Origin: Planoprotostelium fungivorum
Taxonomy: Eukaryota; Evosea; Variosea; Cavosteliida; Cavosteliaceae
Assembly (NCBI GenBank): GCA_003024175.1
Contig: MDYQ01000237.1
Span: 64,001-78,687, forward strand
Direction of reading: 5' to 3'
DNA: 14,687 nucleotides
The stretch's first letter is position 1; each line of letters starts with the position of its first letter. The position numbers and the translations under genes are program-made. The notes under the pieces were generated by a model. That model was not told the DNA's origin and ran no database searches. It saw only the letters and a program-made list of their open reading frames with translations. Below, one piece after another: positions 1 through 9,900 of the stretch.

Positions 1-1358
1 ATTTACGGGCGTCCTGGGGAATGGACTTAAGGTACCCGATTCGAATGTCGAACTCTCTCCTCCATCGATGTATCTCCATCCGTCCCATTCGTTCTCTGCC
101 TCTGTTTCATCTAATGATCACATGTCTGATTGACTACAGTATGTTATATTACCACACCAATATCCACCGCTGAATATCGAAGGTAATGAAAGATCTATGT
201 TGCACTGAACTGATTCCAATCAGCGACATTGGAGGTTAATGTAGGATCTCTCGCAGAGGATGAGGAAGAACAGGGAATCGGTATAGTTCCTTCACTCTCC
301 ACTCACTGATGACAACAGCTCACTTTTTAGAACACATGGTCTTCATGGGAACAGAGAAGTATCCAACACCTGATGATGCGAGGAAGAAATTGGCTGAATG
401 GGGGTGAGTCTCTTCTGCAACAGAATCGATAGAAACCATCCAATTCTACAATGAAGATTGTGAGCCATCGTTGAGAGAGTGTAGAATGTCCTTCGGAGGT
501 GATGCGAATGCCTCCACAGATTTCGATCGAACGAGATACGATCTACACGTTCCCCTCTCCCAAGATCCATCTCTTCACTCGAAGGAGATCACCAACATGT
601 TGGACGTCCTCAAAGAGTTCGCCTTCAAGGTGATCATCGTCATCATGACAAACATCGAGCTGAAGGACATCAGGCAACGATTCCCGCCACCGTCGTCGAA
701 TCAGAGAGGAGGGTGGTCTTATCTGAGTTTCAAATCTTTCAAACACCCGAGTATCGCTGCATGTATCACTCTTACCAACAGGTGATGATGTGTGACACGT
801 GATGGAGGGATGACAGATGACAGATGCATGGGAACGATAGGATCTGCAAGAGATTTCCCACGGGGAAGGAGGAGCATGTGAGGGGTGGGAGAGGATCGAG
901 CTGATGTGTTGTAGGTGAAGAAGATCACCCAAGAGGATCTGATGCGATTCTACAAGAGACATTATCGTCCGGATAATGTGACCTTGTACATCTGTGGTGA
1001 GTGAAGATGGATCCATTTCCAATTGTATGACATCAGATCGATTCATCTGTAGATCGATTCGATCTATCCCATGGAGATGGAAGAGACTGATATCGAATAG
1101 GTGCATTTGATGCAAAGACGATGATTGAATGCATTCATCACGTGTATGACAAGATCGAGAGACCGACAGAGGAGTACAGATGCACACCCATCATCACCCT
1201 CCAGCCTTCTTCTTCTCTCATCCACTTGTTCCAACACGATTCCATCACAAAATTCTCTCTCCAACTCAATCTGAGACAGAAGAATCTCCCCATCACCACC
1301 TTGAATGACATTCGAGATGATCTCATCCTATCCGCTCTAGGTGATCCATCCTACATCA

Positions 1359-1391
<33 letters not shown>

Positions 1392-4289
1392 TCATGTACA
1401 TCGATGATGTTCTCATCCTTTAGGTATGGCCTTTGAGAATAGAATCTACACCATCAAGGAGAGTCTGTCCAATCCTCCCTTCACTGAGATCTCCTGGAAT
1501 TATTATCAATCCATCAGGTGATTCCACTATAGATAGACACAAATTGAAGGGAGCAGTGAAAACTGCCTGCAGACCGAACTGTCCGTCACAGCTCACCCAG
1601 AACAATGGAAAGAGGCCGTGGGGATCTTCTTCACAGAGTTCTTGAGGTGAGGACGTAAGCAGGAGAGGAGAGTGAAGGAAACAGGTTGGCACTGCATGGA
1701 CTGACGGAGGAAGAGATGAAAGAGCAGCTGGGTGTCGTGTTGAAGGACTCTCACGCACTGGCAGAACAGAATGACACACAACCTTCCTCTGAATTGATTG
1801 CCGAATTATCAGACAATTGGTGCAATGGAAACATCAATGTCAACAGGAGGCAGGAGTACAAGTATCAGATGATGGTGAATTCTTCGTTTGTTACTTCTTT
1901 CTCGTTTATTACATCTGTTTCTTTTGATCATCAGCGAGACTGATCGTGTGGATAGATCGCCCACACGATCACACTGGATCAAGTGAACAAGAGAGCCAAG
2001 GAACTGTTCACCTTCTTTTCCACCTGCATGGACAGAGAGGTACAAGAGGAACCTTTCATCTCCATCTTTGTAGCCGCTCCCTTAGCAACACGCCCTCTAC
2101 AGCATACCAAGGTAGACAAGGTGAGTCCCTTCTGCTGTGACTGTGGACACCCTCTCACTCTTCCAGCCACTGAAGCCGATACCTAAGAAGATATCCGCCG
2201 AGACATCATTGAACACTCCACCGGAGGTGACGTCACGTGACGTCACGAAGACTCACAGCAGACAGCCCGCTCGATTGAGACAGAGTCGAGCCCTCCTTGC
2301 CCCCGGTTCACCCCAACTGCAGAGGACAGTGGCCTTCAAGATCACGAAAGAAGAAGTGATGGAGATCGCCAGGAAGGCCATCATCGATGTACCCGCTCAG
2401 AGTGTGGAGGTGGCCCCCATGGAGTTGATCTCTCCATCGACGATGGAAGAGAAGATGCAGCGATACCAACCCCACTGGATCGCCCCCATCGTCAAGCCCT
2501 GCACCTTCGATTACTTTGGACCCCCTTCTACACTAGGAGGAGAGGAGAAGGATCTCACCTTCACCAGTCGAGAGGGCATCCAATTGAAGAGGTTGAGCAA
2601 TGGCATACGTCTGAACATGAAGAAGACCCAATTTGACGCACGTTGGGTGACCTTGAAGGTGGTGTGCAGGGGTGGTAGATCACAAGAGGAGAAGAAGAAT
2701 CGAGGGGCATGTCATCAAGGCCTCCACACTCTCATGACTGGGGGAGCCGCCGGAAAATCATCGGAAGAATTGGGGAAGTACATGAATTTCCACGGTATCT
2801 ACATCGACGTGAGGAGGTTGAAACGGCGAGGAGTGACAGAGGACAGTCTTCGGTCAGTTTAGAGTTTGTCACCATGGAGATGAGCTTCTCTGTGTCCCAC
2901 GATGGAACTCAGAGGGCCCTCCAGCTGCTTCACGTGATGTTCACAGAGCCCAACTTTGATGTCAAGGCCTTCCTTCGCTCACAGAAGATCTACGCATCGA
3001 GATTGGAAGATCTAGAGACAGATGTGGAGCACATCTCTTACAATAACATGTTGCAATCTCTCCTCTTGGATGAAGGTGAGAATCTGCTGAATGAAAAGTT
3101 GATGGTGATAGGTGGTGACTCCAACTTGAATTTCTGTCAGATCGCGAGAGAGGATTACGAAGCGATGACCTTGGAGGTGGCCAGGGAGTACATTCTCAAT
3201 CAATTGACTACCGATAACATGGTGATCCTCATTCCTCTCATTGTTCTCTCCTCTCTTCTCCCTCATCGTTCTACTCTCCTCTCTTCTTTCGTTCTTCTAA
3301 TCTCATGAGTCATTGATTGGGATGAGATGGTGCTGATGAATGAATCAGGAAGTGATCGTAGTTGGAGATTACGAGGATAATATGGAGGAGAGCTTATTGA
3401 GATATCTGGGAACGATACCACCGAGCGAGAGCAAGGTGGAGAAGAGGTCACGAATTCCATTGGACTTTGCCAAGGAAGAAGTCATCAAGACGGAATGCGT
3501 TGTAGATGAGGAGGAGAGGGGACACACCTACATTGGATTTCCTTCCATCAATCGTTGGTCCGTGGTGCCTCATCACATGAAATCTGTGAGTCTACATCGT
3601 TGTAGATGGACACTCCATCGAGATCATTCTCATGTGAGATAGGAGCTACCGTTGAGCGGACAACCATCGTACTACGTTCGGATCTTATCTGTTCTGTGTA
3701 GATTGATCGAGAATCGTTTGTACTCTGAAGTGAGAGAGAAGAGGGGACTCACGTACGATATCTCCTGTGGTATGTCACCTCATCCTATCCCATCCTTGTA
3801 CCTGCATCTCATATCACATGACTTGACATAACATCCCTCACACACGAATAGCTCACATACTGTACGAATTTTACGATGGAGGGATCTTCTACATCAGTTC
3901 GATGACATCCGTCGATGGCTTCGAGGTGCTGAAGAAGGAAATCTTTGGCATCGTAGAACAAATCAAGCGCTCGGGATTCACGCAGTCCGAGTTTGATGAG
4001 GTGAGAGACAGAGAGAGGAAGGATCTGATGAAGACAGGTCATGTCGCCCTTGGTCCAAGCACTGAGGACCTCTCTGTCCACCAACTCTTTTTGGATCAGC
4101 ATGATGCACCACCTGCAGAGAGAAGAGAACCCGAAGAACTTGGACTGCACGGAGAACGTGGTCCAGTTCTACGAGAAGATCACTCTGAAAGATGTGGACT
4201 ACGCCATCCAGTACCATCTTCCAACACAACCCTCTGTATCCAGTTTTGCCTGTACAGCTCTCCCTGATGAAATGGAAGAGGACATTTAA
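1..4289 (+). CDS. M16 zinc metalloprotease, stromal-processing-peptidase-like (5' partial)
   Basis: The start is cut off by the window edge. Exons I place: 1-31, 140-182, 224-280, 319-403, 485-629, 674-781, 824-877, 915-996, 1101-1340, 1424-1517, 1554-1646, 1685-1874, 1956-2120, 2167-2808, 2847-3221, 3349-3585, 3643-3769, 3852-4000, 4038-4289 (TAA). They join without a stop into 1,055 visible codons. What is seen: the visible part opens with the M16 hallmark NGLK. The inverted zinc motif HFLEH follows at visible residues 45-49, then GGDANASTDFDRTRYDLH, and the downstream metal-ligand glutamate in VVLSE lies about 89 residues later. A second, inactive M16-like domain starts near residue 600 (LSNGIRLN) and ends with the family signature NRLYSEVREKRGLTYD. 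From memory, order and spacing match plant chloroplast stromal processing peptidase (about 1,260 aa), so perhaps the first 150-200 residues are missing, including any targeting peptide. Inferred role: a processing or oligopeptide-degrading metalloendopeptidase; organelle unknown. Introns at 2227 and 4001 rest on family alignment (the former is optional). Confidence 0.87.
1361..1390. repeat. (CAT)10 microsatellite in an intron
   Basis: Ten uninterrupted CAT triplets lie inside the 83-nt intron 1341-1423 of the protease gene, with an extra imperfect CATC stretch just upstream. Read through in one frame it would give polyhistidine. The flanking GTGATCC donor and CCTTTAG acceptor, and the resumption of M16 homology at 1424, show that it is intronic. 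It is a likely length-variable locus. Confidence 0.9.
2227..2246. other. 20-bp perfect palindrome: two CRE octamers around an E-box
   Basis: TGACGTCA is present at 2228-2235 and 2238-2245, with CACGTG (2234-2239) at the centre. The whole 20 bp is its own reverse complement. It lies within the long exon 2167-2808 of the protease gene, or alternatively within a 39-nt stop-free candidate intron (2227-2265, GTGACG...GACAG). TGACGTCA is the classical CREB/ATF bZIP site and CACGTG the classical bHLH site. Function here is not shown. Confidence 0.6.
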
Positions 4290-4740
4290 TACAGTAGACT
4301 CTTTGAAATTCCATCTTCATCTCTCTGGTATCATCACAGGAGAGATGTGCGGTAAATTGATGTGACATAGGACGGATGGATCATCAAAAGATCGGAGACG
4401 TTTAGCTGATGGGCCGTTCTCCGAACTAGGGAAACCCAAACCAAAGCACACACTGATTTGAGAGACCAGCTGTTTCCCTCTCCCTTGGACAGTGAGGGAT
4501 AAGAGGTTTAGGCACTCCGGCGGCTGATGAGACCCAGTGAATTGACTGATTTGTAGATCATCGGAAGCCTCGGTAAGATAACGCGAAAGCAACGCCATAA
4601 GGTCACACATAAAATATTTCGAGCGAGAGTGCTCACATCATCTCCCTCTCCTCTGAACACGAAGGCATCCGCTCCTATTTTAAAGGCGGAGAAACCATCA
4701 AGTACTCAAACTCTTCTCTGTAGACACCTTTTCGACCATC
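4290..4740. other. Intergenic region with small inverted repeats
   Basis: These 451 bp lie between the protease stop and the kinase ATG and must hold the 3' UTR of one and the promoter/5' UTR of the other. No canonical AATAAA or TATA box stands out; ATAAAATA occurs near 4610. TCGGAGA (4392-4398) pairs with TCTCCGA (4418-4424), with two more G-C pairs inside across one bulge. TCCCTC (4475-4480) pairs with GAGGGA (4494-4499). A 97-codon minus-strand frame (4610-4317) exists but resembles nothing I know. I could not match the stretch to tRNA, 5S, SRP, RNase P or spliceosomal RNAs. Confidence 0.4.
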
Positions 4741-6679
4741 ATGGTGAGTTTTAAGATCTACGAATTCGGGGAGGAGAGGAAACGATACAAATACATTCTT
4801 CCAGAGCAAAGCGAACGTCGGTGATCCGGAGGAGCTGTATGAGAAACAAGAGAAGATCGGTAAAGGCTCATTTGGTGAAGTCTTCAAGGGGTGAGCGGCT
4901 AGGATAATAAGAGGCGAGAAGGAGAATGGATACTGAAGAGAGAACAGACTGAATAAGAAGACGCGTTCATCTGTCGCCATTAAGATCATTGACCTGGAAG
5001 ATGCCGACGATGAGATAGAGGACATACAGCAAGAGATTGCCGTTCTCTCTCAATGCGAGAGCTCATTCGTCACGCGCTACTTTGGTTCCTATCTGAAAGC
5101 CACCAAACTTTGGATCATTATGGAGTACCTCGGGGGTGGCTCTGTTCACGATCTGGTACTCTTTCTTCCCTTCCTCTCATCTCTAGAGACATCTTCTCAT
5201 CTCCAAACATCTCCTCATCTCCAAACATCTCGCGCTGACTCCTCCTCAGATGAAGCCCGGAGCTATCGACGAAGTGTATATTAGTATCATTATTAGAGAG
5301 TTATTGAAAGGTCTGGAATACCTCCACGGGGAAGGCAAAATACATCGTGACATCAAGGGTGAGCCCTCCCCCGATGGAAACGACTGACCATCCCAGCCGC
5401 CAACATCCTCTTATCCACCGCCGGTGACGTCAAACTGGCCGACTTTGGAGTCGCCGGTCAGCTGAGTGATCAGATGACCAAGAGAAACACCTTCGTGGGA
5501 ACTCCCTTCTGGATGGCACCCGAAGGTGAGAGGATGAGAAAGACCGTATCTCACATTCGCAGTCATCCAACAGAGAGGCTACGACTCGAAGGCTGATATA
5601 TGGAGCATGGGCATCACAGCCCTTGAGATGGCCAAGGGAGAACCACCTCACGCTGATCTCCACCCCATGAGAGTTCTCTTCCTCATTCCAAAGAACCCTC
5701 CCCCTCAGTTGGAGGGAAACTTCTCCAAGACATTCAAGGAGTTCATCGCCCTGTGTCTCAACAAGGACCCCGAACAGAGACCCACGGCCAAGGAGCTCCT
5801 CAAGCACAAGTTTGTCAAGACGAGCAAGAAGACGTCCACCCTCACCGAGCTCATCGAGAGGAGACAAAAATGGATCCAGGCTGTTGGAGGTCAGGACTCG
5901 GACGACGATGGTTCCGGTGATGAGAAGACCGAGAAGGAGTGAGTTCTCTTCTTTCAGCGGGACGATCGCTGTTTCATCATCATCCTCCTCATTCTTTCCT
6001 TTCCCCTCTGATGTCGTTGTAGATCAGGAAATGCCGATGACGATTGGGTGTTTGACACCATCAAACCCGTCAAGGCTGCCCCACCTCCAGCTGTCACCAA
6101 GCCCGTAGAGGCTCCCATCAACAAGAACCTCACCGTAGAGGATGTCAGTCATTTCATCCTCTCTCTTCCATTTGAATGTTCTCTCCATCTTCTCTTTTTC
6201 GATCTTCACGATGACTGATGTCTCACAGCCCCGTCTGCGAAGTGCATCCACACCCGTTGCCCCCGTGGCCACTGCTTCACCTCCCAAGGCCTCTGGTACC
6301 ATACAAAAGGTCCCCAGCAACGGGAACGTGTGAGTATCTCCTCCTCTTCATCTCTTCTCACCCTCATCCATCTCCTCATCCCTTTCAGATCTCTCTCTAC
6401 ATCTCCCGCTGGTAGCACCCCTGCAGCAGCAGGTGGAGCAGCAGCACCCGGAGCTCGTCCTTCTGCCCTCACGTCTGTCATCTACCCCGTTTTGTCCAAG
6501 GTGAAGCGATTGGATGTAGAGAAGGAGACTGAGTGGATTAGTTATTGAAGAGCAATCAAGAAGAGGAAGTGATCGCGGCACTCGCCCAGCTGAAATTAGC
6601 CTTCGACAAGGCTGAGAAGGCTAAGCCCGGAATCACCCACACGATGATCGCACACATCATCGAGTTGTTGAAGAGATAA
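4741..6679 (+). CDS. svkA: Severin kinase-like GCK-III Ser/Thr kinase (MST3/MST4 relative)
   Basis: Exons: 4741-4743, 4805-4890, 4948-5155, 5250-5358, 5397-5525, 5563-5938, 6023-6143, 6229-6329, 6389-6500, 6542-6679 (TAA). They give an uninterrupted 460-aa protein, close to Dictyostelium svkA in length (about 480). All catalytic elements are visible: glycine loop GKGSFGEV (20-27), ATP lysine K42, alpha-C glutamate E59, HRD D133 with HRDIKAAN, DFG D151, and the activation segment [13 protein letters not shown] with probable activating T167. The kinase domain ends near LLKHKF and is followed by a Ser/Asp- then Pro/Ala-rich linker. A conserved helical tail covers about residues 405-460 ([11 protein letters not shown] ... 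[13 protein letters not shown]). In animal MST3/4/STK25 the equivalent tail binds CCM3/PDCD10 and ties the kinase to STRIPAK; that function is inferred here. Dictyostelium severin kinase phosphorylates the F-actin-severing protein severin and affects cytokinesis and migration. The first coding exon is ATG alone, directly followed by GTGAGT. Position-2-onwards similarity makes this start convincing. Confidence 0.95.
5196..5231. repeat. Two exact 18-bp tandem copies in a kinase intron
   Basis: CTCATCTCCAAACATCTC occurs at 5196-5213 and again, without change, at 5214-5231. Both copies are in the pyrimidine-rich 94-nt intron 5156-5249 of the severin-kinase gene. A degenerate third unit precedes them (GACATCTTCTCATCT). 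Replication slippage is the simplest explanation. Confidence 0.85.
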
Positions 6680-6729
6680 TCCTCCCCCGTCTCTCTGTTC
6701 ATTCCTCTCAGATAGAACTCAATGGAAAT

Positions 6730-6735
6730 AATAAA
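6730..6735 (+). promoter_or_regulatory. Poly(A) signal AATAAA of the kinase gene
   Basis: An AATAAA lies 50 nt after the TAA stop of the severin-kinase gene and is followed by a TG-rich stretch (AAGTGTCTTGTGTGTG), the usual arrangement of a cleavage/polyadenylation site. The spacer to the next ATG is only about 220 bp. Confidence 0.65.
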
Positions 6736-6858
6736 GTGTCTTGTGTGTGATCTGAAGCCTCCTCTGTGTTGCATAAGACTTGAATCTGTGTCGGTAGAGT
6801 TTGAGAGTGTGAGGGTGTTGTAGTGACCAGTGAGCGTGTTGAGAACACCGTTCGCCGA

Positions 6859-6930
6859 ATGGACCTCCTGAAGATTTCTGAGGTCGCACACAACCACCAT
6901 GACATCGAAGCATCAAATGCCCCGCTCTGA
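6859..6930 (+). other. Possible overlapping upstream ORF of the giant gene
   Basis: ATG at 6859 opens a 23-codon frame ending in TGA at 6928-6930. It is in a different frame from, and overlaps, the proposed start at 6899. It would matter only if transcription starts upstream of 6859, which the sequence cannot show. Confidence 0.25.
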
Positions 6931-9900
6931 TAAGGAATCACAGAAGAAGGCGAAGGTACCGAGAGACAGTATCATTGCATCCGGAAGTCACCTTCCAGAG
7001 ATCCCCTCTTCTGTTCCCACGAAGGAACAGCTTCTCAAGGTCGCACGTGGGTTGACGCATAAGAAGAGAATCGAGTATGCATCAAAGATTGCACTCCGCC
7101 ACAAGAATGCACCTCAACTCAACTCTCTGATCGAGAGCCTCAGAAAGGTAGGTCCATCTCGTGAGGATCACGATTTGATTCTTTCCTTCAGCACGAACCC
7201 TTGACTCTACCATCTCAAGATGCAGACGACGATTTCGTGGACGTCTTACCCAGCAGCGATAGAGATGTGGAGGGACATTTCACGGAGGAGCAGTTGGCCA
7301 TCTTTATGGCCGCTTCTGCCGGATCAGAGTATCTTCCACTGTTGAGAGAGGAGGTTTTATCCTCCTCCCTCCTTCTCAAGCAGAAGGTCGTATTCGATTA
7401 CGTCCGTCTGCAGCAAGAGTGAGAGGGAATTGCCCCTCTTGTATGATGACCCATTCACAGCGATCAGGCCATCTTGGAGACATTCAGAGAGGTCGTTCTG
7501 AACACGAAGAGACTGATGATGAGAGAGGCAGCCGACAGAAGGAAGACATCTCTTGTGGATGCCATGTACAAAGAGCTCCTCAAAGATGAGCCTGCCACAG
7601 CCGCCCACTTTGTGTCCGTGTTGAGGTCCGTTCTCTCTTCACCTCAGTTCCTGAACTCTTCCAGTCCCGAACTCCTCTCCACCATCTTGAAAGACCAGAC
7701 CAACCGAAGGACCATCGAGCCCAAGGCCATCATCGGACAGAGACATTTGAAGGCCATCGTGGATCTCTTAGAGGAGGAGCTGTCCAAGGTCACCACCGCA
7801 GAAGAGACGGCTCTCGTGTGGGGCGAATGGTATCCCTTCCGTGAGTGAGAGGAGGAGACAAGTGTCTGACGAGGACAGTGAAATACGCCGGAGACGAAGA
7901 GAAGGAATACCAGAGGGTAATCCAGCTCACACTCCAGTACACCATCCTCAACAAGAACGTGGACATGGGACAGACAATCTACAACGTCAGCAGTATCACA
8001 TCCAGCGTGAATGGATCACGTCGTAAGATCGTTCCATCAGAGGTGAAGGAGAGGAAGGGAGTGCGTCTCATCCTCACAGTACTACGAATTCATCGAGAAG
8101 AACTACTTTGAGAAGGGACAGAAGGTGGCCTACAGGAGGTACCTCATCACCCTCTTGGACAGCTGGCAACAGTCACTCCCTCAGTTCACGCAGTTTGTAC
8201 AGAGGTTCATGGACAAGGTCACCGACAAGAAGAAACTGCTCACCGAGACATCGAACAGGCTGATCAGTCTCTCCAACCTCTCTTCTCTCCTCGATTCCAC
8301 TCACGCTTCAGCCGCTGAGGTGAGTTCTCCTTCTCATCATCGTGATGCATCCTCTCATCTTCATACCAGTACTTGAAGGTGGTCGTTCAATACATGTCGG
8401 ACGAGAAGATGAAGGAGAATGTAGTACAGTGGAACAGAGTCTTCTGTGATGCCTTCTCTTGTCTCTCGACTCTACGTGACACGGTGAAGGTGAGAGTGCA
8501 GTGGAGTTCCCCAGGCTGAAGATGGAAGGAACAATACGGAAGTATCATCGCCAAGGCTTTCGTAGACATCTGGAGCCAGAGACCCAAGGAGAGTAATGAT
8601 TCCACCTACAGCGAGGACCTCTGTCAACTCACAAACACGTGGAACAACTGTGCCAACGTTCACTCTTACCAGCAGCTGTTACCCCTCTTCTTGGAACTGA
8701 GTGAGAAGTACTATGGCAGCCAGATCAAGGCACTGGACGCCACCACCACAGCTTGGATATCACAGTTCTTGAACGTGGCTTACCAGAGGATTCAGAGCAG
8801 AAAGAAGAAGGACAAGTACCGATCCATCGCGGTAGATATCCACAAGAAGGTACCATCCATTCCATCTTCTGTGCCATCTGATGACTCGTTCATCATCGGA
8901 TGTCATCATCTGATCCGATGATCATCTCACTCATCGAAAAGGTGTTCTCCCACGTGATGAAACTGTTCGATACGATTCCCATCCACTGGAGGCACAAACT
9001 CGACTTGGTGTCCAACCAGTCTCTCTTCCCATCTCAAGAAGTCCTCATCATGAGAAGGATCCCTGCAGAGGAGTGGAACGAGCACACGAACGAACTGTAT
9101 CGATTCACTCAGAGGACTCGTGAGGTCCTGACCAAACTGAGGCTACTCATCGACGGAGACGAAGAGGCCAAGAGGAAGGAGATCGACAGCGACTTCCAGC
9201 CCAGAGAGGGCATGAAGCACATGATGGACACGCTGGATCAGCTGATCACCAAACTGAGCAAGAGGGATGCAGATCAACTGCTGGAGCTGAGAGATCCATC
9301 GAGGGAGAACCACTGGAAGGACATGGGAAGGGAGATCATCGTCCCCAATCGAACCGAGAGGGCCACGAACCTGGGGAGAATGCTCACGGCCTCCCTGTTG
9401 AATCGCACCCCAGATAAGATCGTGGAGGTACTCCGCTTGATCCAAGATCGCACCAAGAACGAGACCCCTGAGACGAGGAACTCGATGCTCTCCATCTTGT
9501 CTACCTATTTCAGCAGTCCCCTGTGTGATGCAAAAGAGACGACGGATGCCATGAACGAGATGATGGAGGCCAGTCTGGCCAAGAACGAGATCGAGATTCC
9601 GGAGATGGATGAAGATTATGTGCTGGATCTCCGCACTCTCACCTCTTCTGACCAAGAAGTTGTCTATTTCCTCGACATTGCTCAGGTGATTTGTCCATCC
9701 CATCGCCCATTTGTTTCATCTCCATCACAATTCAATGAATTCATCGATTCCTCCATGAATGAATGATGTCACCATCGCATATCCGTGGTCTTGACTGAGA
9801 TTGTACAGAAAGCGCTAGGCTTCTCGGTGAATGAGAAGGACGAAGAGAAGTCGAAGAGGTACTTTGCGTTTGGAGCATCGATGCAGTGGAGAATGACCAA

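Noticed and set aside
543-1187. 214-codon minus-strand open frame opposite the protease exons
   Set aside because: It overlaps convincing M16 exons and introns and consists of Ser/His/Leu-rich shadow translation.
1354-1423. Polyhistidine-encoding stretch in an open frame around the CAT repeat
   Set aside because: It is an intron: the M16 homology stops at 1340 and resumes in another phase at 1424, with normal splice ends.
2820-2862. Premature TAG after the long protease exon, suggesting a pseudogene
   Set aside because: A 38-nt intron at 2809-2846 joins GIYID to SSVSLEF in frame with family agreement, so the gene is intact.
4021-4060. Apparent frameshift near the C-terminus of the protease
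   Set aside because: A 37-nt GTGAGAG...GACAG intron at 4001-4037 restores the frame and gives the 19-residue spacing remembered from stromal processing peptidase.
4524-4552. C/D-box snoRNA (TGATGA then CTGA)
   Set aside because: The boxes are only about 20 nt apart, and no terminal stem or properly spaced second box pair is visible.
4522-4590. Hammerhead-ribozyme-like core (CTGATGA followed by CGAAA)
   Set aside because: The bases after CTGATGA (GACCCAG) do not pair with those before GAAA (ATAACGC), so stem II cannot form, and no matching stems I or III were found.
4317-4610. 97-codon minus-strand open frame between protease and kinase
   Set aside because: No recognisable protein sequence, no splice context, and it lies in the spacer that must serve two + strand genes. 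Kept only as part of the intergenic note.
9143-9703. 186-codon minus-strand open frame opposite the longest exon of the giant gene
   Set aside because: A shadow of a long coding exon; it lacks independent start, splice or family evidence.
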